Position numbers and translations under genes: made by a program | Notes under the pieces: model-generated | Databases searched by the model: none | What the model was told of the DNA's origin: nothing | What the model saw: only the letters and a program-made list of their open reading frames with translations | Shown: piece by piece, positions 8,251 through 16,720 of the stretch | Position numbering within the stretch: position 1 is the first letter of the stretch | How the letters are laid out: each line of letters opens with the position of its first letter | Source of the DNA: an uncultured Dehalococcoidia bacterium | GTDB lineage: Bacteria; Chloroflexota; Dehalococcoidia; Lucifugimonadales; UBA1127 | Reading direction: 5' to 3' | DNA length: 64,000 bases | Assembly: GCA_951812285.1 (NCBI GenBank) | Contig: OX638292.1 | Coordinates: 1,714,551 to 1,778,550 of the forward strand

Positions 8251-9108
8251 ATGAACATCAAGGTCCTCATGCTGGGCACGGGCACTCCTCGGCTTCGGCC
8301 CCACCGGTGCGGCAGCTCAAGCCTGATCCAGATCGGCGGCGACAGCATCCTGATCGACTGCGGTTACGGGTCTGCGCGGCGCATGGCGGAGAACGGCATC
8401 AACCTGCACGACGTGCAGCGGCTGCTGTTCACCCACCACCACTACGACCACAACGTCGACTACCCCTCCTTCGTGCTGCACGGGCGGTCGGGGCGTGAGA
8501 CACCGCTGAACGTGTACGGGCCGATCGGCACCGAGAAGCTGTCGAGCGACCTCTTCGTGACCGGCGGGTTCACCATCGACCTGAACAACCGGCTGAGCGC
8601 GGACATCAACCGCGGGACCATCCTCAGCGGCGTGCAGGACATCGACGCGGGCTTCACCCTCGAGGGCGACACGTGGAAGCTGACGGCGGAGCGCGCCGAC
8701 CACTTCACTGTCGGCGGGAACTTTACGCTGTGCTACCGCATCGACACGGACGACGGCTCCATCGTGTTTTCCGGCGACACGATCCCGTGCGACGGCATTC
8801 GCACGCTGGCCAAGGGCGCGGATGTGCTGGTGCACGAGGTCTTCTGGCAGCCCCTTCAGGGCGTGGACGGCCGTCGCCCCTTCACCAAGGAGGACGCCAC
8901 AGAGGAGTTGTACACGGCCTCCCGACGCACCAAGCACTCGCTGCCGGAGGAGGTCAAGACCATCGCGCACGAGGCGGGCGTGAAGCGGCTCGTCCTCACG
9001 CACCTCTTCTCCGACGAGCACCTGGACGAGCTGCAGGGTTACATGCAGCAGGGCGTAGAATGCGAGGTGGTCCTGGGAGAGGACCACATGCGTTTTGAGG
9101 TAGGGTAG
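8251..9108 (+). CDS. MBL-fold metal-dependent hydrolase, RNase Z/phosphodiesterase-like
   Basis: This 285-residue protein has the metallo-beta-lactamase motif H-H-H-Y-D-H (residues 62-67), an early LGTGTP strand typical of the RNase Z-like branch, and later ligands in ERADHF, FSGDT and LTHLF. Two zinc ions are expected. The start is the ATG at 8251, preceded by GGGAGG; the frame stays open further upstream but that part is antisense-type noise across the binding-protein gene. It is followed six bases later by an ATPase gene, so it is part of the transporter operon. The substrate is unknown; processing of the imported compound is possible. Confidence 0.8.
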   Translation: MNIKVLMLGTGTPRLRPHRCGSSSLIQIGGDSILIDCGYGSARRMAENGINLHDVQRLLFTHHHYDHNVDYPSFVLHGRSGRETPLNVYGPIGTEKLSSDLFVTGGFTIDLNNRLSADINRGTILSGVQDIDAGFTLEGDTWKLTAERADHFTVGGNFTLCYRIDTDDGSIVFSGDTIPCDGIRTLAKGADVLVHEVFWQPLQGVDGRRPFTKEDATEELYTASRRTKHSLPEEVKTIAHEAGVKRLVLTHLFSDEHLDELQGYMQQGVECEVVLGEDHMRFEVG

Positions 9109-9113
9109 GCAGC

Positions 9114-10091
9114 GTGGCGTTTCTCGAGGTTGAGGACCTTCGGCTGGCGTACGTGACGGACCGGGGCTTGCTTTGGGCCGTGGACGGGACGTCGTTCTCG
9201 TTGGAGCCCGGCGAGGCGCTCGGTCTGGTGGGTGAGTCGGGGAGCGGCAAGAGCAGCCTGGCGCTGGCGCTGATGCGTCTGCTGCCCCGGAACGCGCACG
9301 GGCCGGAGGGCGTCGTGCGGATGGACGGCATCGAGGCGCTCTCGCTTGGCGAGGAGGAGTTCAGGCGGCGCATCCGCGGGAACGTCATCTCCATGGGCTT
9401 CCAAGGCGCGATGAATTCGCTCAACCCCGTCATGCGCGTTGGGCACCAAATCGCCGAGCCGCTGATGGTGGACGGAGGGGTCTCGAAGTCCGAGGCGCAC
9501 GCGAAGGTGCGGGCCATGCTGGAGATGGTGGGGCTGCCGACCGAGGTCTTCGGTCGCTACCCGCACGAGCTGAGCGGCGGGATGAAGCAGCGCGTCGTCA
9601 TCGCGATGGCGCTGGTGCGCGACCCGAAGCTCGTGGTGCTCGACGAGCCGACGTCGGCGCTCGACGTGAGCGTGCAGGCGCAGATCATGAACCTGCTGAA
9701 GCGGCTCAAGCGGGAGCTGGGCCTCTCCCTCATCTTCATCACCCACGACCTGGCGCTGGCAAGCGACGTGTGCGACTACATCGCGGTGATCTACGGCGGG
9801 CGAGTTGTGGAGATCGGCGGGATTGAGGGGGTGCTGCGGCGGCCATCGCACCCGTATACGGAGAAGCTGCTGGCCAGCGCGCCGAAGCTGCGCAAGAGCG
9901 AGCAGCCGGACTTCATACCGGGCGCGCCGCCGGACCTGCTCGACCCGCCCGCCGGGTGCCGCTTCAGCCCCCGGTGCAGCTACGCCACGGACATCTGCTT
10001 TGCGGAGGACCCACCCCTTTTCACCGTCGAGACTGGGCACACGGCGAAGTGCTGGCTGCGGCAGGACGCGGCGACCGAAGCCGCGGACTGA
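9114..10091 (+). CDS. Peptide ABC transporter ATP-binding protein, DppD/OppD family
   Basis: This 325-residue ATPase has Walker A GESGSGKSS, signature LSGGMKQR and Walker B LVVLDEPTSALD. The C-terminal extension carries the Cys pattern of oligopeptide-type ATPases (GCRFSPRCSYATDIC). The start is GTG at 9114. The gene lies six bases after the MBL-fold gene. It would pair with a DppF-type ATPase; the nearest one, at 10613-11623, is on the opposite strand and convergent, an unusual arrangement for two halves of one dimer. Confidence 0.9.
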   Translation: MAFLEVEDLRLAYVTDRGLLWAVDGTSFSLEPGEALGLVGESGSGKSSLALALMRLLPRNAHGPEGVVRMDGIEALSLGEEEFRRRIRGNVISMGFQGAMNSLNPVMRVGHQIAEPLMVDGGVSKSEAHAKVRAMLEMVGLPTEVFGRYPHELSGGMKQRVVIAMALVRDPKLVVLDEPTSALDVSVQAQIMNLLKRLKRELGLSLIFITHDLALASDVCDYIAVIYGGRVVEIGGIEGVLRRPSHPYTEKLLASAPKLRKSEQPDFIPGAPPDLLDPPAGCRFSPRCSYATDICFAEDPPLFTVETGHTAKCWLRQDAATEAAD

Positions 10092-10096
10092 CCGCC

Positions 10097-10609
10097 CTAC
10101 AGGGTCATCACCGCTTCAAGGCGGTAACCCTGCAGCTTCTCCCGGCCATCGAGGAAACCGAGCTCCGCGAGGACGGAGAGCCCCGCTACCTCGGCGCCGG
10201 CGCCCTCGACCATGCGGATTGCGGCCGCGAGGGTGCCGCCCGTGGCGAGGATGTCGTCGACGATCAGGACGCGCTGGCCTGCTTCCACTCCGTCGCGGTG
10301 CATCTCGATGGTGTCGGAGCCGTACTCGAGGTCGTAGTCCACGCTGACTGTCTCGTAGGGGAGCTTGCCGGGCTTGCGCGCGGGGACGAAGCCCGCGCCG
10401 AGCTTGAGCGCGACGGGGGTGCCGAGGAGGTAGCCGCGCGCTTCCACGGCTAGCACTGCGTCGATGCGCTCAGCGGCCCAGGGCGCGGCCATCGCGTCTA
10501 CGGCGGCGACGAGGCCAGCGTGGTCCTTCAGCAACGGGGTGATGTCCTTGAAGACGATGCCCGGCTGCGGAAAGTCTGGGATGTCGCGGATGAGCTGCCG
10601 CAGGTCCAT
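10097..10609 (-). CDS. apt: Adenine phosphoribosyltransferase
   Basis: This 170-residue enzyme makes AMP from adenine and PRPP in purine salvage. The family N-terminus (IPDFPQPGIVFKDITPLL) and the PRPP-binding loop VLIVDDILATGGT are clear, and the length is normal. It starts four bases after the stop of the DppF-type ATPase gene, so the two are probably co-transcribed. The 3' end faces the DppD-type gene with only five bases between. Confidence 0.95.
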   Translation of the reverse strand: MDLRQLIRDIPDFPQPGIVFKDITPLLKDHAGLVAAVDAMAAPWAAERIDAVLAVEARGYLLGTPVALKLGAGFVPARKPGKLPYETVSVDYDLEYGSDTIEMHRDGVEAGQRVLIVDDILATGGTLAAAIRMVEGAGAEVAGLSVLAELGFLDGREKLQGYRLEAVMTL

Positions 10610-10612
10610 GGG

Positions 10613-11623
10613 CTATTCCTCGGCCGATTGCGCTGACTCGGCGCCGTTGGTGTGCGTTGCGGGCGAGAAGAGGTGGCAGGCGACAAAGCGGCCGGGGCGC
10701 GCCTCAACTAGCTCCGGCTCCACGACGTCGCAGAGGCCCGCCATGAACTCCGGGCAGCGGGGGTGAAATCGGCAGCCGGTGGGCACGTTGGAGGGGTTGG
10801 GCGGTTCGCCGGGGACGGTGGGCCGGTCGCGGAGGCGGTTGTCCGGGTCGGCCTCCGGGACGGCCTCGATGAGGGCGACGGTGTAGGGGTGCATGGGTTC
10901 GTCGAGCACCTCGCCGGGCGGGCCCTGCTCGGCGACGCGGCCGAGGTAGAGGACGGCGATGCGGTCCGAGAAGTAGCGGGCCGTCGCGATGTCGTGCGTT
11001 ATGTACAGAAACGCGATGCCGAGGCGCTCCTGCAGCTCTCGCATGAGGTAGAGGATCTCGGTGCGGCTGGAGGCGTCGATCATGGAGACGGGTTCGTCCG
11101 CGAGGATGTAGTCGGGCTGCATAATGAGGGCGCGGGCGATGCCGACACGCTGGCGCTGACCGCCGGAGAGCATGTGGGGGAACTTGCCGGAGAACTCGCC
11201 CGCCGGGGCCAGCCTCACCTCTTCCAACGCCTGCTGCACGCGGTCGGCCCTGTCCTGGATGTCGTGGATGAGCAGCGGCTCCTCGAGGACCTGACGCACG
11301 TCCATGAACGGGTCGATGCTGGAGTAGGGGTCCTGGAAGACGGCCTGTGCGCGGCGGCGGAACCAGCGCAGCTTGCCGTCCGGGATGCGGGTGATGTCGT
11401 CACCATCGAAGACGACGGTGCCCTCCGTGATGGGGGCCAGCCGCAGGGAGGCACGCCCGAGGGTGGTCTTGCCGCTGCCGGACTCGCCGACGATTGACAC
11501 CGTCTCGCCGCGATCGAGGGACAGGGTGACGCCATCGACGGCGCGTACGGTGTCGGCCCGGAATAGCATCTTCCGGGAAGAGAAGTGCACCTTGATGCCG
11601 TCGAGGGACAATAACGGCGGCAT
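10613..11623 (-). CDS. Peptide ABC transporter ATP-binding protein, DppF/OppF family
   Basis: This 336-residue ATPase has Walker A GESGSGKTT, signature LSGGQRQR and Walker B YILADEPVSMID, plus the C-terminal Cys motif GCRFHPRCPEFMAGLC. The start MPPLLSLDG at 11623 is chosen because homologous proteins begin here; the frame runs 46 codons further upstream without family similarity. The D-helix reads SMID rather than SALD, a mild deviation. It likely forms a heterodimer with the DppD-type ATPase at 9114 although the two are convergent. apt follows in the same operon. Confidence 0.88.
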   Translation of the reverse strand: MPPLLSLDGIKVHFSSRKMLFRADTVRAVDGVTLSLDRGETVSIVGESGSGKTTLGRASLRLAPITEGTVVFDGDDITRIPDGKLRWFRRRAQAVFQDPYSSIDPFMDVRQVLEEPLLIHDIQDRADRVQQALEEVRLAPAGEFSGKFPHMLSGGQRQRVGIARALIMQPDYILADEPVSMIDASSRTEILYLMRELQERLGIAFLYITHDIATARYFSDRIAVLYLGRVAEQGPPGEVLDEPMHPYTVALIEAVPEADPDNRLRDRPTVPGEPPNPSNVPTGCRFHPRCPEFMAGLCDVVEPELVEARPGRFVACHLFSPATHTNGAESAQSAEE

Positions 11624-11786
11624 CGCTATCTCACTGCCCTGTTCATGCGTTTCACCTGCATAGGGTTGCCGGGGCGGCTGTGCTCGGAACGGAATGCAGC
11701 CGAGCTTTCCCATTGTACGCGAAGCGCGCGCTTTGGATGCGCCGTCTGACCCAATGGCCAACCGTGGCTAATGGCACTAACTGCGC

Positions 11787-11803
11787 GATAGCTACGCGCT
11801 ATC
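11787..11803. promoter_or_regulatory. Inverted repeat GATAGC-N5-GCTATC upstream of the coiled-coil gene
   Basis: This perfect 6+6 inverted repeat lies in the 220-bp divergent gap between the DppF-type gene and the coiled-coil gene. A TACAAT hexamer follows at about 11812. It is a candidate operator for either gene. Confidence 0.3.
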
Positions 11804-11843
11804 CATGGTGTTACAATAACAGGTACAACCTCGGAGGGTGCAG

Positions 11844-12839
11844 ATGCAGAAGGTCTTTGTTGGCACATTGCTCGTGGTATTGATGGCCGCCCTCTTCGCC
11901 GGCGGCCTGATTATCGGACTAGGCGTGCACGGTCCAGACGTCACTGCCCTCCGCGCGGAAACCTCGGAGCAGAAGGATGAGCTTGTCAGCCTGCAGTCCC
12001 GACTTTCGAGGCAGGACGACCGGCTGGCCACTCTCAGGACGGAATTGGACGATGTGAGCGCAGAGCGAACGGGCTTGACGGCTTCGCTTGACGCGTCACG
12101 CTCCGTTGTGAGGGACCTGGAGGTTAAGGAGGCCCGGCTGTCGACGGACTTGCGTAACGCTCAGACGCAACTTGAGCGAACGGAGAACTCGCTGACGAGC
12201 GCCGAGGAGCGCAGCCGAAACCTGCAAGTCGAGGTCTTGGGCCTTACGGAGTCGCAACGGGACCTGAAGGTGGCCGTCGAACTGCTGGAGGAAGTGCAGC
12301 TCCTCACCACCGGCGAGTTTGGGCCCAATCACGGCGACGCACAGCTCCTAGTTGAGGAGGGGCACCGGGCCGCCAACAGCGATAACTACGGGGAGGCCGC
12401 CAAGTTCTTCAGCGAGTCCAGCAAGGCCTTCGACCTGGCCAAGACGAACGCCGCGGAGCTCACCACGAAGAGCGAGGAGCTTGCGGATGTCGTCCCCGAT
12501 GACCTCACGCCAACCTTTGTGGAGAGCCATCGGCAGGCCCGCTCCACAGTCTTTGCGATGGAGGCACAGGCGCGCACCTACCAGGCCGCCGACTATCTCT
12601 ACACGATCATTGACGAATGGGTTGAGACCGATCGGCCCACCAGGAGCGACAGGGCCCGCTGGAGGGAGCTCGCGGCCATGGCGGAAGACCAGTTCGAGCT
12701 GGCGATGAGCGCGCTCGACGAGGCGGACACGTGGAGCCCCGGGCTGTGGCGGCGGACTGAGGCAATCCGCCTGAACACGCGCGACTGGCGCAACCTGATG
12801 TTGGGCATCCGGTTCAACATCATTGACGCGGAGAACTAG
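11844..12839 (+). CDS. Membrane-anchored coiled-coil protein of unknown function
   Basis: This 331-residue protein has an N-terminal helix (about 4-28) followed by a long heptad-type coiled coil (about 35-150) and a helical, TPR-like C-terminal part (HRAANSDNYGEAAKFFSESSKAFD). The likely topology is a single anchor with the bulk outside the cytoplasm. The ATG at 11844 was chosen over the GTG at 11838 because GGAGGG ends five bases before it. No family was recognised. It converges on lipB, with which it overlaps by four bases at the 3' ends. Confidence 0.75.
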   Translation: MQKVFVGTLLVVLMAALFAGGLIIGLGVHGPDVTALRAETSEQKDELVSLQSRLSRQDDRLATLRTELDDVSAERTGLTASLDASRSVVRDLEVKEARLSTDLRNAQTQLERTENSLTSAEERSRNLQVEVLGLTESQRDLKVAVELLEEVQLLTTGEFGPNHGDAQLLVEEGHRAANSDNYGEAAKFFSESSKAFDLAKTNAAELTTKSEELADVVPDDLTPTFVESHRQARSTVFAMEAQARTYQAADYLYTIIDEWVETDRPTRSDRARWRELAAMAEDQFELAMSALDEADTWSPGLWRRTEAIRLNTRDWRNLMLGIRFNIIDAEN

Positions 12840-13564
12840 GAGAGGGAGGCGCCCGCCGCCTCCTTCAGGTCAAGCAGTCTTTCCACGCTGCTATCGGAGG
12901 CCCAGTTGAGGTCCAGCCGCAGCTGACGCGCGAGGGAATGCGCAACGGCTGACCGAACGGCTTCGGCGTCCACGGTTCCGCCACGCTCCCGCTCCAGTGA
13001 CGTGACTCGCAGGTCCGGCACGCCGCACGCGACGATGTGCTCGAAGTACGCCAAGTCCGTGCTCACGTTGAGGGCGAAGCCGTGGCTGCTGACGCCGCGG
13101 CTCACTCGCAGCCCAATAGCGGCGATCTTTCGCTCGCTGCCGGGCTCACCTACCCACACTCCGGGCATTCCCTGCTGCCGATGGCCCTCGATGCCGTATG
13201 ACGCCAGCGCTTCTATGAGGGCCGCTTCAAGCGCTCGAACGTAACGCGACGGCCCGCCCAACCCGCGAATGTCCATGATGGGATAGCCGACCAACTGACC
13301 GGGGCCGTGGTAGGTGACCTCGCCGCCCCGGTCGACCTCGTGGACGGCGACTCCGGCACTGGCGAGGGCACCGCGGTCGAGGAGTACGTCAGCCATGCGG
13401 CCTCGGCGGCCGAGGGTGTAGACGTGGGGGTGCTCGAGCAGGAGCACGGTGTCGCCGATGCGAGCGAGCTTCCGGCTCTCGACGAGGGCTGCCTGCAGCG
13501 CCCACGCTCGGCGGTATTCAAGCTGTCCCAGCCAGTAAAAGACTGGTGTATCTTGCTCACCCAT
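12836..13564 (-). CDS. lipB: Octanoyl-[acyl-carrier-protein]:protein N-octanoyltransferase
   Basis: This 242-residue LipB transfers octanoyl from ACP to lipoyl domains, the first step of lipoate synthesis, feeding the 2-oxoacid dehydrogenase and glycine cleavage complexes. Visible signatures are HPHVYTLGRRG, DRGGEVTYHGPGQLVGYPI, the lysine of RKIAAIG and the catalytic Cys in HIVACGVPD. MGEQDTPVF at 13564 is taken as start; the longer open frame upstream overlaps the divergent EVE gene and lacks homology. A GGAGGCG/CGCCTCC hairpin near 12845-12863 inside its 3' end may help end transcription. Confidence 0.93.
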   Translation of the reverse strand: MGEQDTPVFYWLGQLEYRRAWALQAALVESRKLARIGDTVLLLEHPHVYTLGRRGRMADVLLDRGALASAGVAVHEVDRGGEVTYHGPGQLVGYPIMDIRGLGGPSRYVRALEAALIEALASYGIEGHRQQGMPGVWVGEPGSERKIAAIGLRVSRGVSSHGFALNVSTDLAYFEHIVACGVPDLRVTSLERERGGTVDAEAVRSAVAHSLARQLRLDLNWASDSSVERLLDLKEAAGASLS

Positions 13565-13636
13565 AGGGGCATTATGGGCCAGTCGTGCAGGGCGCGCCAA
13601 CTGGCGTGTTTCGCTACAATGGTGCGGGAGGCAGCT

Positions 13637-14107
13637 ATGGCAGAACGACGGTATTGGCTCTTCAAGTCCGAACCCAACGCGTACTCGTACGCCGACCTGC
13701 AACGCGACGGCGAGGCGGAGTGGGACGGTGTTCGCAACTACCAGGCGCGCAACCTGCTGCGGGACACCATCCAGGAGGGGGACGGCATCCTCTTCTACCA
13801 CAGCAGCATTGCGCCGATGGCCGTCGTGGGGACGGCCGTAGTCGTGCGGGGCGGATACCCGGACGAGACGGCGTGGGACCCCGACTCGGCCCACCCGGAC
13901 CCGAAGAGCACTCCGGACAACCCAATTTGGTACATGGTGGACATCAGGGCTGAGCGGGAGTTCGAGAGCCCGGTGACGCTGGACGCCATAAAGAGCACGC
14001 CGGGGCTGGAGAAGATGATGGTGGCGCAGCGCGGGGCTCGACTTTCGATTCAGCCCGTGACTGCGGAGGAGTGGGACATCGTCACGAAGATGGGCGGCGT
14101 GGGGTAG
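13637..14107 (+). CDS. EVE-domain protein (PUA-like fold, thymocyte nuclear protein 1 family)
   Basis: This 156-residue protein begins RRYWLFKSEPNAYSYADLQ, the hallmark start of the EVE family, and continues with VRNYQARNLLRD and GDGILFYHSS. EVE domains bind modified bases in DNA or RNA, such as 5-methylcytosine derivatives. GGGAGGCAGCT precedes the ATG at 13637. It is followed after four bases by endonuclease IV, so a link to base damage or modification is plausible, but that link is inference from position. Confidence 0.9.
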   Translation: MAERRYWLFKSEPNAYSYADLQRDGEAEWDGVRNYQARNLLRDTIQEGDGILFYHSSIAPMAVVGTAVVVRGGYPDETAWDPDSAHPDPKSTPDNPIWYMVDIRAEREFESPVTLDAIKSTPGLEKMMVAQRGARLSIQPVTAEEWDIVTKMGGVG

Positions 14108-14111
14108 CGCG

Positions 14112-14966
14112 ATGCGAATCGGAGCGCACGTGTCGTCGGCGGGAGGCGTCAGCAAGTCGATCGACCGGGCTGCGGAGATTGGCGCGGAGACGATACAGAT
14201 TTTCTGCTCGCCGCCGCAGGGCTGGGCGTACAAGCCGCCGCCGGAGGAGGAGGTGCTCGCTTTCCGGCAGAAGTCGGAGGAGACGGGCATCCTGCCCTCC
14301 TTCCTGCACGGCATTTACCTGATGAACTTCGGCAGCCCTGACCCCGGGCTGCTGGCCAAGTCCAAAGGGGCACTTGCCAACTACATGGAGTGCGCGGCGC
14401 AGATTGGCGCGGAGGGGGTCATCTTCCACTCGGGCAGCCACATGGGGCAGGGGTTCGAGGCGGTGCTGCCGCAGACGGTGGCGGCGCTGCGGGAGGTGCT
14501 GGCGGCGGCTCCGGAGGGGCCGTATCTGGTCATCGAGAACTGCGCCGGCATGGGGAACCACATCGGGGCGTCGTTCAGGCAGATCGGGCGCATCATGGAG
14601 GGCATCGACAGCCCTCGGGTGAAAGTGTGCCTTGACACGCAGCACAGCTTCGCGGCCGGGTACGACGTGTCGCAGGCTGAGTTGCTGGACGAGGCAATGG
14701 CGGAGTTCGATGGGGCGATAGGGTTGTCCAACCTCGTGGCCGTGCACGCCAACGACGCCAAGACGCCGTTTGCGTCGGGCGTCGACAGGCACGCAAACAT
14801 CGGGGAGGGACACATCGGCGACGCGGGGTTCGCGGTGATCATGGCGCACCCGGCGTTCCGGGACGTGCCGTTCCTGCTCGAGACGCCCGGCGAGGGCAAG
14901 GGGCCCGACCGCGCGCAGATCGACCACGTGAAGGCCATCAGAGACAGCGTGGGAGCGGGCGAGTGA
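14112..14966 (+). CDS. nfo: Endonuclease IV (AP endonuclease, TIM barrel)
   Basis: This 284-residue enzyme cleaves DNA 5' of abasic sites in base excision repair. Family features are RIGAHVSSAGG at the start, FHSGSH, the metal-ligand region VIENCAGMGNHIG, CLDTQHSFAAGYD, AVHANDAK and HANIGEGHIG. All positions expected for the three-zinc site appear to be present. It overlaps the downstream zincin gene by four bases and follows the EVE gene closely, so the three probably form one operon. Confidence 0.95.
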   Translation: MRIGAHVSSAGGVSKSIDRAAEIGAETIQIFCSPPQGWAYKPPPEEEVLAFRQKSEETGILPSFLHGIYLMNFGSPDPGLLAKSKGALANYMECAAQIGAEGVIFHSGSHMGQGFEAVLPQTVAALREVLAAAPEGPYLVIENCAGMGNHIGASFRQIGRIMEGIDSPRVKVCLDTQHSFAAGYDVSQAELLDEAMAEFDGAIGLSNLVAVHANDAKTPFASGVDRHANIGEGHIGDAGFAVIMAHPAFRDVPFLLETPGEGKGPDRAQIDHVKAIRDSVGAGE

Positions 14967-15340
14967 GCGTCCGACTCTCCCCGGACGCCTTCCAGCAGCT
15001 GGTGGCGGATGCGCTGGACAACATGCCGCAGGAAGTGCTGGAGCTGCTGGACAACGTGGATGTCCACACCCAGTTCTGGCCGTCGGCCGACCAGTTGGAG
15101 GAGACGGGGATCAGGAACGGGTACGGGCTCCTGGGACTTTACGAGGGCACACCCCTCACAGACAGGGGCCATTACAACTTCGCGTTGCCGGACCGGGTCA
15201 CGCTGTTCCAGCGGCCGCTCGAGGCCATCTGCGCCACGCACGAGGAACTCGAGCGCCAGGTGCAGGTCACCGTCGTGCACGAACTGGCCCACCACTTCGG
15301 CTGGAGCGACGAGGAGATCGACCGAATGGGGTTCGGCTAG
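14963..15340 (+). CDS. Small metallopeptidase-like protein, zincin (DUF1025-type) family
   Basis: This 125-residue protein ends with VVHELAHHFGWSDEEID, an HExxH zinc motif with the downstream acidic pattern typical of the minimal zincins found in many Actinobacteria and Chloroflexota. The start is GTG at 14963, overlapping the nfo stop. No signal peptide is present, so it is cytoplasmic. Peptidase activity has not generally been shown for this family; the gene is often found next to housekeeping genes. Confidence 0.85.
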   Translation: MSVRLSPDAFQQLVADALDNMPQEVLELLDNVDVHTQFWPSADQLEETGIRNGYGLLGLYEGTPLTDRGHYNFALPDRVTLFQRPLEAICATHEELERQVQVTVVHELAHHFGWSDEEIDRMGFG

Positions 15341-15368
15341 CTCCCCGCCGCTCTCGCCGACGGTTTTC

Positions 15369-16511
15369 CTATGCCGCAGCTTGCTCCAGAGCGCCATCGG
15401 GCGTCCGCACGCGGCGGAAGCGGTCGCGATCCTCGTGGGCCTTTCCGTTGAGCTGGCCATTCTGGGCCGACCGGGCGCGCTCCAAGCGTTCTTCCGCCAA
15501 CCTGTCGGCCGCCTCGTGGGGCGGGATGCCGCGCTTGTGGGAGGTCTTGAGCACCTCGGTCACGGTGTCGTAGACGTGCCCGACACGCTCGCGGGCGATG
15601 TCCTCGTCGTAGCCGCCAACCTCGACCGCGAGGTTGATGACGCCGCCGGCGTTGATGATGAAGTCGGGCACGTAGACGATGCCGTGATGCCAGAGCTTCC
15701 GGCCATCGTCCGGGGTCAGCAACTGGTTGTTGGCGGCGCCGGCCACCACCTTGGCGCGGAGGCGGCGGATGGTCTTCTCGTTCAGGACGCCGCCGAGGGC
15801 GCAGGGGGCGAAGACGTCGCACTGGACGTCGTAGATGGCGTCCGGGTCATCGAGGACGCGGCAGTTGAGGAGCCTTGCGCGCTCGAGGGCCTCGCGGTTC
15901 ACGTCCGTGACGACGATGCGGGCGCCGGCGGCCAGCAGGTGACCTACCAGGGAGCTTGCAACCTTGCCGAAACCCTGCACGGCGACAGTCATGTCCCTGA
16001 GGCAGTCCACGCCGAAGGCCTCGTGGACGGCTGCCTTCATGCCGCGGTAGACGCCAAAGCCGGTGATATGGGACGTGTTTCCGCTGCCGCCCAGATGCGC
16101 GGGCAGTCCCACGACGTGCCTGGTCTCCTTGCTCATGGCGATCAGGTGCTCCGGCGTGACGCCAACGTCCTCGGTGGTGATGTAGCGGCCGCCGAGGGAG
16201 TCGACGTGGCGGGCGAAAGCGCGAATGGCCGCTTCCGATACGCCGGTGCGGGGGTCAGCCCAGATGAGGCCCTTGCCGCCGCCGAAGTCGAGGCCGGCCG
16301 CGGCGCTCTTGTAGGTCATGGCGCGGGCAAGGCGGAGCACGTCGGCGAGGGCGTCCTCCTCGGTCGCGTGGGGCCAGATGCGGACGCCGCCCAGCGAGGG
16401 GCCAAGAGTGGTGTCGTGGATACAGACAAACGCTCGGAGACCAGAGGGCTTATCGACCGCAACCAGGAGTTGCTCGTAGTCGCCGGTCTGCAGGGTCTCG
16501 ATGATGTCCAT
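15369..16511 (-). CDS. Leucine/phenylalanine/valine-type amino acid dehydrogenase
   Basis: This 380-residue NAD-dependent dehydrogenase oxidatively deaminates a branched-chain or aromatic amino acid to the 2-oxo acid. The N-terminal domain has LGPSLGGVRIWP, the catalytic lysines in MTYKSAAAGLDFGGGKG, and TTEDVGVT; the Rossmann domain has VQGFGKVASSL and later ANNQLLTPDDG and INAGGVINLAVEVGG. These match leucine/phenylalanine dehydrogenases better than glutamate dehydrogenase. Its promoter carries a perfect ACGAA-T-TTCGT palindrome shared with korAB. Its 2-oxo acid product is a natural substrate for a 2-oxoacid:ferredoxin oxidoreductase such as KorAB. Confidence 0.9.
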   Translation of the reverse strand: MDIIETLQTGDYEQLLVAVDKPSGLRAFVCIHDTTLGPSLGGVRIWPHATEEDALADVLRLARAMTYKSAAAGLDFGGGKGLIWADPRTGVSEAAIRAFARHVDSLGGRYITTEDVGVTPEHLIAMSKETRHVVGLPAHLGGSGNTSHITGFGVYRGMKAAVHEAFGVDCLRDMTVAVQGFGKVASSLVGHLLAAGARIVVTDVNREALERARLLNCRVLDDPDAIYDVQCDVFAPCALGGVLNEKTIRRLRAKVVAGAANNQLLTPDDGRKLWHHGIVYVPDFIINAGGVINLAVEVGGYDEDIARERVGHVYDTVTEVLKTSHKRGIPPHEAADRLAEERLERARSAQNGQLNGKAHEDRDRFRRVRTPDGALEQAAA

Positions 16512-16574
16512 CGTGTGCCTCCTCTCAAGCGCCGGAGCGGCCCGGCGCCGCGTCCAACCAAACTCTCTACCTCC

Positions 16575-16610
16575 ATTCTACGCGGTTTATGCCTGCGTGA
16601 CGAATTTCGT
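16575..16610 (-). promoter_or_regulatory. Promoter and Lrp-like palindrome of the amino acid dehydrogenase gene
   Basis: On the minus strand TAGAAT (16575-16580) is the -10 box; the hexamer 17 bp upstream is a weak TCGTCA. The perfect palindrome ACGAA-T-TTCGT (16600-16610) overlaps this -35 position, as expected for a regulator that blocks or replaces polymerase contacts. The same 11-mer, read on the other strand, occurs in the korAB promoter. Confidence 0.55.
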
Positions 16611-16663
16611 AAGTTTTTCACAAAGTAGGCCATTGCCGATGGGGCTGGAAGGAGTCACACGCA

Positions 16664-16689
16664 AGGAGGCGGGCTTGACCCCGCCTCCT
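16664..16689 (-). terminator. Hairpin downstream of the ABC-2 exporter operon
   Basis: AGGAGGCGGG and CCCGCCTCCT form a perfect 10-bp stem with a 6-base loop, 32 bp after the stop of the permease gene at 16721. The T-run is weak, so termination may be partial. Confidence 0.5.
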
Positions 16690-16720
16690 GAGTGTCCAAC
16701 ATTTTGCGGATTCAGCCGGG

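Noticed and set aside
13565..14314. N-terminal extension of LipB
   Set aside because: It runs antisense through the EVE and nfo genes and has no similarity to LipB.
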